A program made the position numbers and the translations under genes. The notes beneath the pieces were generated by a model that searched no databases, was not told where the DNA came from, and worked only from the letters and a program-made list of their open reading frames with translations. Source: Lachnospiraceae bacterium UBA4631 (GTDB taxonomy: Bacteria > Bacillota > Clostridia > Lachnospirales > Lachnospiraceae). From it: a stretch of 64,000 bases of DNA. Below are positions 53,032-61,636 of the stretch, piece after piece. The DNA lies in NCBI GenBank assembly GCA_002406015.1, contig DHMX01000003.1, positions 1-64,000 of the forward strand. The letters are read 5' to 3'. Position 1 is the first letter of the stretch, and each line of letters begins with the position of its first letter.

Positions 53032-54390
53032 TTATCTATTTTCCAAACGAGCCTTTAACTGCTCTCTCTGCTCTTCATAACCCGGCTTACCAAGCAATGC
53101 AAACATATTCTTCTTGTAGCTTTCTACACCCGGCTGATTGAATGGATTAACACCCAATACATAACCGCTGACACCACAAGCAAATTCAAAGAAGTAGAAT
53201 AACTCACCCAGACAATACTCATCCATATGCGGAATAGTAATCTTTAAGTTCGGAATCTGACCGTCTACATGTGCCAGAATCGTTCCTGTCATTGCCTGAC
53301 GGTTAATGAAGTCTACGGTTCTTCCTGCCAGATAATTCATGCCGTCCAAATCATTGTCTTCCTGCTCCATAATAATCTTTCTTCTTGGATTCTGCACATC
53401 CAATACAGTCTCTATATGGTTCTTTGTACCATCCTGAATGAACTGACCCAGAGAATGAAGGTCTGTTGTAAAGTCACAGGCAGTCGGGAATAAGCCCATT
53501 CCGTCTTTACCCTCTGACTCACCAAACAACTGCTTCCACCACTCACCGACATAATGAACGGAAGGTGTATAATTGGCAAGGATTTCCATGGTCTTACCCT
53601 TTTCCAACAGAATGTTACGAATCGCTGCATACTGTAATGCATAATTCTCTTCAAATGGCTGTGTCAGACAGAAGTTTCTGGAATATGCAGCACCCTCCAT
53701 CAGTTTATCAATATCTGCACCGGATACAGCAATCGGAAGAAGTCCGACAGCGGTTAATACAGAGAAACGTCCTCCGACATCATCCGGAACTACAAAGGTC
53801 TCATAGCCTTCTGCATCTGCCAGATGCTTCAAGGCTCCCTTTTCCTTATCGGTGGTTGCATAGATACGCTTTGCAGCCTCCTTCTCTCCATACTTTTCAA
53901 TCAACAGACGCTTAAATAAACGGAATGCAATTGCCGGCTCTGTTGTTGTACCGGACTTAGATATAATATTAATTGAGAAATCACGATCTCCTACAACCTC
54001 TAACAAATGCTCCAGATAGGTAGAGCTGATGTTATTACCGGCGAAAAAGATTTGCGGTGTTTTACGCTGTTCCTTTGGAATTACATTGTAGAAGCTATGT
54101 CTTAATGCTTCGATTGCTGCTCTCGCACCAAGGTAAGAACCACCAATACCGATTACAATTAAGACCTCAGAATCACCCTGAATCTTCTTAGCTGCTTTCT
54201 TAATCCGTGCAAACTCTTCCTTATCATAATTCACAGGAAGGTCTAACCAGCCAAGGAAATCATTGCCGGCACCGGTATGGCTGACCAGAACTTCCTTTGC
54301 ATCTAATACTCGCTTACTCATAGCTTTCAGATTATCGTCTGAAACCATAAATCTTGCATTACTGTAATCAAAACTAATATTGTAGTCCAT
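53032..54390 (-). CDS. pgi: Glucose-6-phosphate isomerase
   Basis: This 452-residue enzyme interconverts glucose-6-phosphate and fructose-6-phosphate in glycolysis. Recognisable motifs are VIGIGGSYLGARAAIEAL, SKSGTTTEPAIAFR and the C-terminal QPGVESYKKNMFALLG with the catalytic Lys. Length fits the short bacterial form. It has its own promoter and terminator. Confidence 0.97.
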   Translation of the reverse strand: MDYNISFDYSNARFMVSDDNLKAMSKRVLDAKEVLVSHTGAGNDFLGWLDLPVNYDKEEFARIKKAAKKIQGDSEVLIVIGIGGSYLGARAAIEALRHSFYNVIPKEQRKTPQIFFAGNNISSTYLEHLLEVVGDRDFSINIISKSGTTTEPAIAFRLFKRLLIEKYGEKEAAKRIYATTDKEKGALKHLADAEGYETFVVPDDVGGRFSVLTAVGLLPIAVSGADIDKLMEGAAYSRNFCLTQPFEENYALQYAAIRNILLEKGKTMEILANYTPSVHYVGEWWKQLFGESEGKDGMGLFPTACDFTTDLHSLGQFIQDGTKNHIETVLDVQNPRRKIIMEQEDNDLDGMNYLAGRTVDFINRQAMTGTILAHVDGQIPNLKITIPHMDEYCLGELFYFFEFACGVSGYVLGVNPFNQPGVESYKKNMFALLGKPGYEEQREQLKARLENR

Positions 54391-54454
54391 TACTTTCTCT
54401 CCTTATCTGTATTCTTTTTTCCTTGTACGTTCTATTATTTTCTTCGCAACCCTT

Positions 54455-54483
54455 AGTGTAGCAAATGCATTGACGAAATTCAA
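54455..54483 (-). promoter_or_regulatory. pgi promoter
   Basis: On the minus strand TTGAAT (54483-54478) and TACACT (54460-54455) are spaced 17 nt, with transcription starting about 60 nt before the ATG. Confidence 0.6.
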
Positions 54484-54525
54484 GCATTATTGCCTGCTTT
54501 TTTGTTTCTGTTTTATAGTTTTCGT

Positions 54526-55503
54526 CTAAAAATGGCAAAATTCATCAATGGTGCCAAACCGATAGCCTGCTTCCCGCAGATTCGTAATCAACTGCGGCAA
54601 TGCCTGTGTATTGGCACTGGATACATTATGAAGCAGCGGCATGGCTCCCGGATGATAATATTTATCAAAATGCTGCAACACATACTCCGGTGTCGGCTGG
54701 TTATCTACTTCATAATCCAGATATGCCATGCTCCAAAATATCGTACAATATCCCATATCCTCACAAAGCTGCAAGGTCCGCTCACTATATTCTCCCTTTG
54801 GCGGACGGATATAGGGGTCCATATCATATCCGGTTGTCTCCTTCATATAGTCTGCACAGCCTTGAATCTCTTTTCGCTGCTCCTCGATACTCAGACTCGG
54901 AAGACTCGGATGCGTAATGGTATGATTTCCGACAAAATGCCCCTCTTCCTTCATCCGGATGACTAATTCCTTGTTATCCCGAATATACGTCTGGGTCACA
55001 AAAAATACAGCCTTTACATTCTGTTCCTTTAATGTGTCCAGAATATCGGCTGTATATCCATTTTCATATCCACAATCAAATGTCAGGTAAATTACATTGT
55101 CCTCTGCCTTATCATTTACATAATATGCATGATACTGCGAAATATCAAAATCCTCCTGACATCCGGAAGGCTGATGCTCGTCATTTCGCTTAAACCACCA
55201 TGCCTGCAGCTCATTACTGATTGCATCATATTCACTATCCGCACGTTCTACAATCTCTGTGGACGGAACCGTTGCTGTTTCCTGCTGCCCCTCCGTTTCC
55301 GCTCCTGCATTTAAGTCTCCTGTTTCCGAGCCTTCTGCATCCAAACCTTCTGCATCCGCACTGTTTTCCTGCACTGTGTCCTGAGTCTCTCCCTGACTCA
55401 TATCTATCACCTTCATGTCTCCACAGGCGGTCAGGCTCCCCAGCACAAGTGCAAGAATCCACGCAAGGACTCCTCGATACCTACTTTTCTTCACTTCATT
55501 CAC
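54526..55503 (-). CDS. pdaA: PdaA-type polysaccharide deacetylase lipoprotein
   Basis: This 325-residue exported protein has a lipoprotein signal peptide (lipobox LTAC, Cys27), a long acidic linker, then a NodB deacetylase domain (about 125-325). The metal-binding set is complete: Asp in LTFDCGYENG and His in NHTITHPS, with a later RPPKGEYS arm. PdaA enzymes remove the acetyl group from N-acetylmuramate to make spore-cortex muramic delta-lactam, so a sporulation role is likely but not proven. A second function in wall peptidoglycan editing is possible. Confidence 0.88.
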   Translation of the reverse strand: MNEVKKSRYRGVLAWILALVLGSLTACGDMKVIDMSQGETQDTVQENSADAEGLDAEGSETGDLNAGAETEGQQETATVPSTEIVERADSEYDAISNELQAWWFKRNDEHQPSGCQEDFDISQYHAYYVNDKAEDNVIYLTFDCGYENGYTADILDTLKEQNVKAVFFVTQTYIRDNKELVIRMKEEGHFVGNHTITHPSLPSLSIEEQRKEIQGCADYMKETTGYDMDPYIRPPKGEYSERTLQLCEDMGYCTIFWSMAYLDYEVDNQPTPEYVLQHFDKYYHPGAMPLLHNVSSANTQALPQLITNLREAGYRFGTIDEFCHF

Positions 55504-55513
55504 TCCATTTCGC

Positions 55514-56311
55514 TTAACTTGAAAAGAAATTCCGTAAGACCTGTGCTACCAGCTCCGCCTCCTGACTTGCGGCTGCCTCCTGTCCGGCACTTGCTTCCTG
55601 CCGCACCTCATATTCCGGAAGCTCTACGACTTCCTCTGCTGCCTTATCGTTTGTCCGGGGGCGGACCGAAGCCCGCCCTTCCCCGACTGTCTGCGTTCGG
55701 TCCACCATGCCTTCCTTGCCATGCTCCGGCATTTCCCGCGTAACAGCCGCCTGTGACTGTTCCCGGCTCTGTCGGCTTACCAGCGGTCTGCCCAGACGAT
55801 TCTTTAAGTCATTTTCCAGATAGTCCTCCAGATTCGCCTGCAAGCGGTCTATAGAATTCTCTATACGAAATATATTCTCAAATGAAAGCAAACATGCACA
55901 AGAAGCGATTGTTGCAAATAAAATCTGGAACACCACCGCTTCTCCGTATCCCTTATGAATGGTGTTAATCACTCCCACACCACCGGCGGCTACACTTAAC
56001 AACGCTGCTTCCATTGTCATACTGTCAAATATCCGTATGGGTATTCCACAGCATTTGAGCTTTAGCAGGTACTTGTCCACAAAGGCGTGTATATTATGTA
56101 CCTGCAAATCCATATTCAGGCTGTTTTCATAATGATGCCGTATGGTCTGTATCAGACGGTTCTTTGTGGTCTTTACCTGCTCCGAAGCCTTTAACAAACG
56201 TAGCATTTTCCCCTGCACAATCAGTTTACTTAGGATTCCCCAGATACACACCCCTGCTATTATGTATACGAAAAAGCTCTGATTACTTACCATCATCCAT
56301 ATTTTCTGCAT
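55514..56311 (-). CDS. Membrane protein of unknown function
   Basis: About 265 residues from ATG 56311; this start has GGGGGA 8 nt upstream, and a start 21 nt earlier has no such site. One transmembrane helix lies at the N-terminus (about 8-30) and two more at about 100-150 (ALLSVAAGGVGVIN and FQILFATIASCACLLSF), with a helical segment between them and a long, polar, proline-poor C-terminal tail (about 165-265). No family was recognised. It ends 10 nt before pdaA and is likely co-transcribed, perhaps assisting envelope remodelling. Confidence 0.65.
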   Translation of the reverse strand: MQKIWMMVSNQSFFVYIIAGVCIWGILSKLIVQGKMLRLLKASEQVKTTKNRLIQTIRHHYENSLNMDLQVHNIHAFVDKYLLKLKCCGIPIRIFDSMTMEAALLSVAAGGVGVINTIHKGYGEAVVFQILFATIASCACLLSFENIFRIENSIDRLQANLEDYLENDLKNRLGRPLVSRQSREQSQAAVTREMPEHGKEGMVDRTQTVGEGRASVRPRTNDKAAEEVVELPEYEVRQEASAGQEAAASQEAELVAQVLRNFFSS

Positions 56312-56442
56312 AATTCTTTCCCCCTGAATCACTTATGATAAAATCAATAACAGGAACAGTTCTGCTGCGCCAGTTCTGTTCCTGTCTAGTATTACATCTC
56401 TGTGATTTTGAAAGCAACTTGATAAGTTCGTCAAATTCTCCC

Positions 56443-57729
56443 CTAGAATGACAAAATATCTCTTTGAACTTCTTCATAAATAGTCTCTGCATCCGTTCCG
56501 GTAAAAAACCTTCCGTTTTCATACAGTATCTTTCCGGCAATCATTGTCATAGCTACATTCTGCTTTGAGCCGCTATATACCAGATTCTTTACGATATTAT
56601 GCTCCGGCTGCATATTCGGCTGCCGCAGGTCAATCACAATTAAGTCTGCCTGCTTTCCCTCTGCAATGCAGTCGCACTGTGTTAATCCCATGGCTTTTGC
56701 TCCCCCAACCGTTGCCATATATAATACATCCTCTGCCGGACAGGCTGCGGCATCCTGTTCCTTAAGCTTGGCAAGTGCTGTCACTAAGAACATTTCCCGG
56801 AACATATCCAGACAATTATTGCTTGCCGGTCCGTCCGTCCCGATTGCCAACGGAATACCATGCTGTTTCAACTCTACAATCGGTGCGATTCCGCTTGCCA
56901 GCTTTGCATTGCTTGCCGGATTTGTAACCGCATATATGCCAAGCTCCTGCATAATCTGCATATCCTCTTCTGACACATGCACGCAATGGAAGCCGCCCCC
57001 GCCGTATTTCCAGATTCCCATATCCGCCAAAGCCTTTACCGGAGAAGCTTCGTAACGCTGCCGACACTCCGCTACCTCCTTTGCGGTTTCCGACAAATGG
57101 GTATATACGGGTGCCTGCTCCTGGGCTGCCAACGCTGCTAAATCCCGTAGCAACGGCTCTCCGGTGGTATATTCCGCATGGAATCCTAACTGATACGAAA
57201 TCAGCGGATGATACTGATTAAAGGTCTTATAATAATTCTCAAGTGCAGGAACAGAATCTTTAAAATCATTTAACGTTCCGCAAAGTACGGTTCGAAAGCC
57301 CATATCTATATTTGCCTGTGCATTTGCTTCCGGCTCCACATACATATCAAAGCTTGCCGTAATACCGCTAGATAGATATTCAAGAATTGCCAGTCTGGTA
57401 AACCGGTAAATATGCTCCGGTGTCAGCTTTGCTTCCATCGGAAATACCTGTTGATACAGCCATTCCTGTAACGGAAGGTCATCCGCATAGGAACGCAAAA
57501 AGGTCATCGGGGAATGCGTATGTGCATCCTTAAAACCCGGCATCAACAGATTGCCCTTTAGGTCTATCTCCCGCTCAAAGCCTTTCCTTCCTTTCTCTGC
57601 CATCTGCTCCTTTGTCAGTTCCGGTCCTACATAGCATATGGTATCATTATCCACCCAGACCTCATAATTTTCCTGAATTTCCATTGATTTCTGTAAGGTA
57701 AGTACCTTTCCATGATAAAACCGCAGCAT
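56443..57729 (-). CDS. Amidohydrolase, MTA/SAH deaminase-like
   Basis: This 428-residue cytosolic TIM-barrel enzyme has the metal ligands DAHTHSP, HAEYTTGEP and HCVHVSEED, and Asp in IGTDGPASNN. The combined pattern (PGFKDAHTHSP, THLSETAKEV, NPASNAKLASGIAP) fits the S-adenosylhomocysteine/5'-methylthioadenosine deaminase and chlorohydrolase branch, which deaminates purine-containing metabolites. The exact substrate cannot be read off. Length is normal. It has no partners on either side, though the unknown membrane protein gene lies downstream on the same strand. Confidence 0.88.
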   Translation of the reverse strand: MLRFYHGKVLTLQKSMEIQENYEVWVDNDTICYVGPELTKEQMAEKGRKGFEREIDLKGNLLMPGFKDAHTHSPMTFLRSYADDLPLQEWLYQQVFPMEAKLTPEHIYRFTRLAILEYLSSGITASFDMYVEPEANAQANIDMGFRTVLCGTLNDFKDSVPALENYYKTFNQYHPLISYQLGFHAEYTTGEPLLRDLAALAAQEQAPVYTHLSETAKEVAECRQRYEASPVKALADMGIWKYGGGGFHCVHVSEEDMQIMQELGIYAVTNPASNAKLASGIAPIVELKQHGIPLAIGTDGPASNNCLDMFREMFLVTALAKLKEQDAAACPAEDVLYMATVGGAKAMGLTQCDCIAEGKQADLIVIDLRQPNMQPEHNIVKNLVYSGSKQNVAMTMIAGKILYENGRFFTGTDAETIYEEVQRDILSF

Positions 57730-57778
57730 AATTACCGCCCCCTTTTTATTGGATGTTGCTGTTTGTAGTGTCTGTCAT

Positions 57779-58879
57779 CTACTTTATCAATTTTACTATT
57801 TCCTGTTCATGACTTTTTGTAAACTCACTTAATTCATACGTTCTAATTCTTTGATTTACTAATATAGGAATAACAAATCCATTCTTTGCCAAAACCGACA
57901 ATCGGTTAATTATTGTTTTATTTGTTACCTTTAACTCTTTACTTATTTCAATAGGTGTAAATTCTCTTTTATGCTTTTTAATTAATAGCAGCAATAGTTC
58001 TTTTTCTTTTCCTTTCAGATACGAAATACTTCCCTCAACATTTTCGGCATCAGAACTGAACTGTAAATCGCACACCTTACCAGAATACAATTTAACCATT
58101 CTTAGAAAATAATTTATCCATATTTCAGGATGCGGCGGATTCTCTCGTCCGGAATAATATAATGCCGGCAATCCCATTTGAATCGAATCATAATATTCAT
58201 CAATATCATATGCAAAGTATTCTTCCAATGAGCCTATTCCATTAAAGCCATATCCGTTCAAATCCATAATATAACCAGATAACAGCCTTGCAGTTCTTCC
58301 ATTACCATCTTCAAACGGATGTATGGTTACTAATTGATAATGAACTATCGCAGCCACAATCAAAGGATGGTCATCTGTTGTGTTTACATATTCTACCAAT
58401 TCATCAATTAAATCCGGAATATCACAGTATTCCGGAGGAATATAATCCGGATTCCCTGTTTTTGAATCATATACTGCAAACAGAACACCCGGAGGCATAG
58501 GACCTCTAAAGCCTATTTTCTCCTTTGATGCACCCTTTTCAACCAGTTTCTGTACATCCAGAATTAATTCTTTAGAAAATATCTCCTTTTTCTTAACTTT
58601 TTCTTCCAAATAATTGAGTGCAAGAAAATAGTTTCTTACTTCCTGCTCCGGCTTAAGAAAATGCTTTCTTTCATCACTTTCAATTACTTCATCAACCTGT
58701 TTCTCTGTTAATGGATTACCTTCAATTTTATTTGAAGCATAAGAGCTTCTTTTCTTAGAATTTTTTCGAAGTTTATTAGCAACATCAGGAGATAATTTTA
58801 CAGAAGATACATTATACCTGTTTTTTTCAATTTCAGTTATATATTTTAATATTTCATTTGACAATGTAACTTTAATCAT
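57779..58879 (-). CDS. Fic-domain AMPylase-type protein with winged-helix tail
   Basis: About 366 residues from ATG 58879; GAGAGG lies 9-10 nt upstream of it but too close to an in-frame GTG three codons earlier. The Fic core shows HPFEDGNGRTAR (about 187-198). Upstream lies the inhibitory motif S-x-x-x-E-G-N (YASNKIEGN, about 47-55) that blocks the ATP site in cis. A C-terminal winged helix (about 285-350, ISKELKVTNKTIINRLSVL) suggests DNA binding and self-control. Fic proteins add AMP or other nucleotides to proteins. Base composition is visibly AT-richer than the housekeeping genes, suggesting acquisition. Confidence 0.9.
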   Translation of the reverse strand: MIKVTLSNEILKYITEIEKNRYNVSSVKLSPDVANKLRKNSKKRSSYASNKIEGNPLTEKQVDEVIESDERKHFLKPEQEVRNYFLALNYLEEKVKKKEIFSKELILDVQKLVEKGASKEKIGFRGPMPPGVLFAVYDSKTGNPDYIPPEYCDIPDLIDELVEYVNTTDDHPLIVAAIVHYQLVTIHPFEDGNGRTARLLSGYIMDLNGYGFNGIGSLEEYFAYDIDEYYDSIQMGLPALYYSGRENPPHPEIWINYFLRMVKLYSGKVCDLQFSSDAENVEGSISYLKGKEKELLLLLIKKHKREFTPIEISKELKVTNKTIINRLSVLAKNGFVIPILVNQRIRTYELSEFTKSHEQEIVKLIK

Positions 58880-59044
58880 ATAATACACATCCTCTCAAAT
58901 ACTATTATATCTAAAAGGCAAATTATTTTCCATTAAATTTACACTATTTTTTCACTATTTTCGTCAATTTAATTATTGTACGTTTATTCTAACAATAATT
59001 ATACATATATTCAACAACCCTAATTCAAATTACGGAAAGTTTAC

Positions 59045-59073
59045 TTGACATTTTCAATTTTAGATGATATTGT
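59045..59073 (+). promoter_or_regulatory. Promoter of the XRE/membrane protein pair
   Basis: A perfect TTGACA (59045-59050) and TATTGT (59068-59073) are spaced 17 nt. The predicted start falls at about 59080, at the edge of the palindrome, so a bound repressor would block initiation. Confidence 0.7.
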
Positions 59074-59080
59074 GATTGTA

Positions 59081-59100
59081 ATGGAAAGCAAACTTTCCAT
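59081..59100. promoter_or_regulatory. Palindromic operator, probable XRE autoregulatory site
   Basis: ATGGAAAG CAAA CTTTCCAT is a perfect 8-bp inverted repeat with a 4-bp spacer, placed right at the predicted transcription start. The half-site GGAAAGTTTRC also occurs just upstream of the -35 (59034-59044), in the orientation opposite to its copy at 59088-59098. The promoter is thus flanked by matching half-sites, as expected for an autorepressor. Confidence 0.7.
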
Positions 59101-59115
59101 AGAAGGGAGGATATT

Positions 59116-59316
59116 GTGAAAAATCGTTTAGAAGAACTACGCAAAGAACGTGGCATTAATCAGGAGACCTTAGCCGCTGCAATGGAGGTATCAAGACAAA
59201 CCATCGGCTCGTTAGAAAACGGCAGATACAATCCATCCATTGTCCTTGCGTTTAAGCTGGCTCGTTATTTCAACTTATCCATTGAAGAAATTTTCATTTA
59301 TGAGGGGGATGTATAA
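59116..59316 (+). CDS. XRE-family (Cro/CI-like) transcriptional regulator
   Basis: This 66-residue stand-alone helix-turn-helix protein has the motif NQETLAAAMEVSRQTIGSLE (15-34) followed by GRYNPSIVLAFKLARYF. It starts with GTG after AGAAGGGAGG. Small XRE proteins with a membrane partner are common in Firmicutes. Its stop codon overlaps the ATG of the membrane protein (TAATG). It probably binds the palindrome at its own promoter. Confidence 0.92.
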   Translation: MKNRLEELRKERGINQETLAAAMEVSRQTIGSLENGRYNPSIVLAFKLARYFNLSIEEIFIYEGDV

Positions 59317-59747
59317 TGAAGAAAAAAATGCTTAATTACCTTACTGTTACAATCGGTATCGCATTACTCGTCACCGGATTGGTATTATTGAAGTTGATTA
59401 CAGAATCACAGGGAATTATGCTTGTGCTGCCCTATGTCTGCATAGGGCTTGGATGCGGTACATTGGGGCATGGATTCGGCAATATCGCAAACGATAATGT
59501 GGCACGAAAATATCCGCAGCGTCAAAAACAAATAGAAATTGAAAAAAATGATGAACGTAATATTGCAATTTCTAATCAGGCAAAGGCAAAAGCTTATGAT
59601 ATTATGATATATGTGTTTAGTGCGTTAATCATTTCATTTGCACTTATGCGTGTAGACATAGTTGTGATTCTTCTTCTCATTTTTGCATATTTGTTTGTTG
59701 TCGGACTATTCATTTATTACTCAAGCAAATACCATAAGGAAGGTTGA
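59316..59747 (+). CDS. Small four-helix membrane protein, partner of XRE regulator
   Basis: This 143-residue protein has four transmembrane helices: two near the N-terminus (about 7-25 and 30-52, VGTLGHGFGNI between), a cytosolic segment that is charged (RKYPQRQKQIEIEKNDER), and two at the C-terminus (about 91-112 and 115-135). The basic cytosolic segment between the helix pairs may be where a regulator docks. No function is known; it may sequester or sense for the XRE protein, which overlaps it by one base. It is similar in layout to DUF2178/DUF3796-like small proteins, an uncertain match. Confidence 0.75.
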   Translation: MKKKMLNYLTVTIGIALLVTGLVLLKLITESQGIMLVLPYVCIGLGCGTLGHGFGNIANDNVARKYPQRQKQIEIEKNDERNIAISNQAKAKAYDIMIYVFSALIISFALMRVDIVVILLLIFAYLFVVGLFIYYSSKYHKEG

Positions 59748-59754
59748 TTTTTAC

Positions 59755-59808
59755 AGTGCATCGGCTTCGTTCCTGTTCATTTGTAAGAGGTTGAAGCCGA
59801 ATTGCACT
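59755..59808. repeat. Inverted repeat after the membrane protein gene
   Basis: AGTGCATCGGCTTC (59755-59768) pairs with GAAGCCGAATTGCACT (59793-59808) apart from a two-base bulge. There is no T tract after it on either strand (A tract on the plus side), so it is not a normal terminator. It may be a bidirectional RNA structure. Confidence 0.5.
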
Positions 59809-59842
59809 AAAAAGACGGACGAGGAAAAGAAGTGTCTGGAAG

Positions 59843-60469
59843 CTATCTCTCAGCTTTCAGCTTTGTAACATGAAAATTGCAACAATCATCCCCGTTTGCC
59901 AATGTTTTTGTTCGATGCAATTGTCCACCATCGTTTCTATAATTTCTTTCATCCATGTTGCATAAGCATGGGACAAATTCAAAGCAATTTTCTCTTTTCC
60001 CCAGTTTACAGATACCACATTCCGTATATGTGTTATAAAATTCGTCTATTCCTTTTTCATAATGAAATTTCCAGTCAAGTTCATACGTTGAGGTCTGACT
60101 TGCTATGCTTTCTTTCACCTTTTTATCCTGCACTTTATCCGTAAATAAAGTACATTTTTTATTCTTGTGTACTTTTATCATAAATGGTGAATCAAAAACC
60201 GCAGTTACCATCTCATTTACAATATCCGACGTTATCTTCTCCGGTTCTGCTTTATGTAAGGAAAAGACAAATGCTGCAATATACAGGTTCATTTCTAAAG
60301 AACTGCCTCCTATATCCGGTGTCCTTAAAAGCATTGCCTTGTATTCGCGTTTTACCGCTTTCTTGTAACATTTCATGTCCATTTCAGGATATAACATCGA
60401 GAGTTTGGATAATGCCGGCTTAAAACATAATAATTCTACTGCTTTTGCATAAATTCCATACTTTAACAT
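59843..60469 (-). CDS. L-2-amino-thiazoline-4-carboxylate hydrolase-like protein
   Basis: In this 208-residue cytosolic protein the C-terminal half has the family pattern of conserved cysteines and acidic residues: CGICKLGKRENCFEFVPCLC, then NMDERNY, LHRTKTLANGDDCCNFHV. Homologues are called ATC hydrolase, named for the pathway that turns the thiazoline to cysteine in Pseudomonas. In gut Firmicutes such proteins are common and rarely tested. The N-terminal region (1-100) is helical. AT-rich and surrounded by accessory genes. Confidence 0.75.
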   Translation of the reverse strand: MLKYGIYAKAVELLCFKPALSKLSMLYPEMDMKCYKKAVKREYKAMLLRTPDIGGSSLEMNLYIAAFVFSLHKAEPEKITSDIVNEMVTAVFDSPFMIKVHKNKKCTLFTDKVQDKKVKESIASQTSTYELDWKFHYEKGIDEFYNTYTECGICKLGKRENCFEFVPCLCNMDERNYRNDGGQLHRTKTLANGDDCCNFHVTKLKAER

Positions 60470-60482
60470 TTTATCTGTCCTT

Positions 60483-60865
60483 TCAAATTGTGAGTTGTCC
60501 GGGTCTAAAAACCATCTGCTTTTTCAAATGTACTATTAATTCTTCTTCAGTCGGAAGATATAATTTATATTTTGACGCAAAGAGTTGCTCATTCCCATGC
60601 AAAATAGAATACCTTGCAATATCTTCATCTGTATCAGCACATAATACAATTCCCAAAGTGGGATTATCGCCTTCGCTTCGTTTTAATTCATCATACATAC
60701 GAATATACATATCCATCTGTCCTACATCTTGATGTGTAATCTTATTCGTCTTTCACTTGCAACAAAATTCGACAATGCGTCCATGTTAACTTAACATCAG
60801 ATTTTCCACTTTCCGAGTGGAAAATTCCAATTTTCTGCTCTATCAAACTCCTTAATAGCTGGAAG
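60483..60865 (-). pseudogene. Internally deleted DUF1016 (PDDEXK nuclease-type) gene
   Basis: Two remnants of one DUF1016 family gene lie in different frames. The upstream piece (stop TAA at 60742-60744) reads LTWTHCRILLQVKDE, matching the end of the N-terminal domain (LSWTHYR-like). The downstream piece begins TNKITHQDVGQMDMYIRMYD and continues NPTLGIVLCADTDEDI and LFASKYKLYLPTEEEL, matching the C-terminal region. The middle, which holds the nuclease core, is gone and the join shifts the frame. The C-terminal 77 codons still form an open frame but lack the catalytic domain. Confidence 0.8.
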
Positions 60866-61165
60866 TCAATCAAAATACTTAAAATCATATCCTTCTTCGG
60901 GTTCACCAATTTCATACCCTAAAACTTCTGTTAATCTTTTTTTCAGTAGACTATACCATTCTTCCCAAATATCATCGGGCATTATCCCAGCAATCTGTAT
61001 TCCACTTGGTTCAACAGATGCCCATAAATCTACACCTTTTCCTATCCATTGAGGTCTATTCTTGTTTTCTACCCAATAGGGCATTGATTCATATACTTTG
61101 TCTATTTTTTCCCATATTTCTTTAGGTGCACTATAATGAATATTCAAGTTTATATCATGGTCCAC
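60866..61165 (-). CDS. Hypothetical protein, possibly an orphan immunity protein
   Basis: About 100 residues. A GTG at 61165 has AGGAG 9 nt upstream; a TTG two codons earlier (61171) is also possible. The protein is acidic, with many Trp/Tyr residues (YWVENKNRPQWIGKGVDLW, IWEEWYSLLKKRL) and a C-terminal EEGYDFKYFD. It has no signal or membrane segment. The composition and small size resemble immunity proteins of contact-dependent toxins, and its neighbours are decayed genes, but no toxin is present, so this is only a guess. Its stop abuts the deleted DUF1016 gene. Confidence 0.6.
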   Translation of the reverse strand: MDHDINLNIHYSAPKEIWEKIDKVYESMPYWVENKNRPQWIGKGVDLWASVEPSGIQIAGIMPDDIWEEWYSLLKKRLTEVLGYEIGEPEEGYDFKYFD

Positions 61166-61211
61166 ACGCAACTTCTCCTCTCCAAAAATTAGATTTTCTC
61201 CTCAATTCACC

Positions 61212-61497
61212 CTACAACCCAGCATTTGTTACATCATTAACAAATTCATCACCAAGTTAACCATTATATCTTTTTCCTCTGGATTAGCCTCATCAATCCT
61301 TCCCCAACCGAAAGTATCATTTCAAGGTTATACAATTTGGGGTTTCGTCCTCCAGAACTTTTATCGAAAAATCCAATAGAAGTTGTATCTAGTTCACCAG
61401 ATGATAAGAGTTTCCCACATCTTCTTATTTCGGTTACAATTTTAATCAGACCATTTTTTCTAAAAGAAATTTCGGTTATAAATAACCAAAATTTCTT
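61212..61497 (-). pseudogene. Frameshifted remnant of a small gene
   Basis: On the minus strand coding character continues over about 285 nt but switches frame at least twice. Frame one carries TEIRRCGKLLSSGELDT and SSGGRNPKLYNLEMIL, frame two GWGRIDEANPEEKDIMVNLV, and frame three DEFVNDVTNAGL before a TAG at 61212-61214. Read together they look like one small intact protein that has lost its frame. No start codon remains. The family was not identified; an immunity-type protein is a possible origin given the neighbour. Confidence 0.55.
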
Positions 61498-61504
61498 TTA
61501 GAAA
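61457..61504. repeat. Near-perfect 48-bp palindrome
   Basis: TTTCTAAAAGAAATTT (61457-61472) pairs with AAATTTCTTTTAGAAA (61489-61504), and GGTTAT/ATAACC (61474-61479, 61482-61487) extends the stem inwards; one mismatched pair (C73/A88) interrupts it and only two bases form the loop. It lies at the 5' edge of the frameshifted remnant. From 61505 to 61636 I see no gene. Confidence 0.85.
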
Positions 61505-61636
61505 CAGCAAATGCTCCGAAAAAGGAGTATTTCTCCCGTAAAATATTTCAAGGACTATGTTCCCATAATCCCTTTTATTTGGATACAAATACTTTCAGCC
61601 TTGCAAAACAAAATACACCTAATTCCAAGTTATAAC

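Noticed and set aside
56283..56540. Minus-strand 85-codon frame between the amidohydrolase and membrane protein genes
   Set aside because: It overlaps the 3' end of the amidohydrolase gene in another frame and shows no domain or ribosome site.
59755..59808. Terminator after the XRE membrane protein
   Set aside because: The stem is good, but neither strand has a T tract after it.
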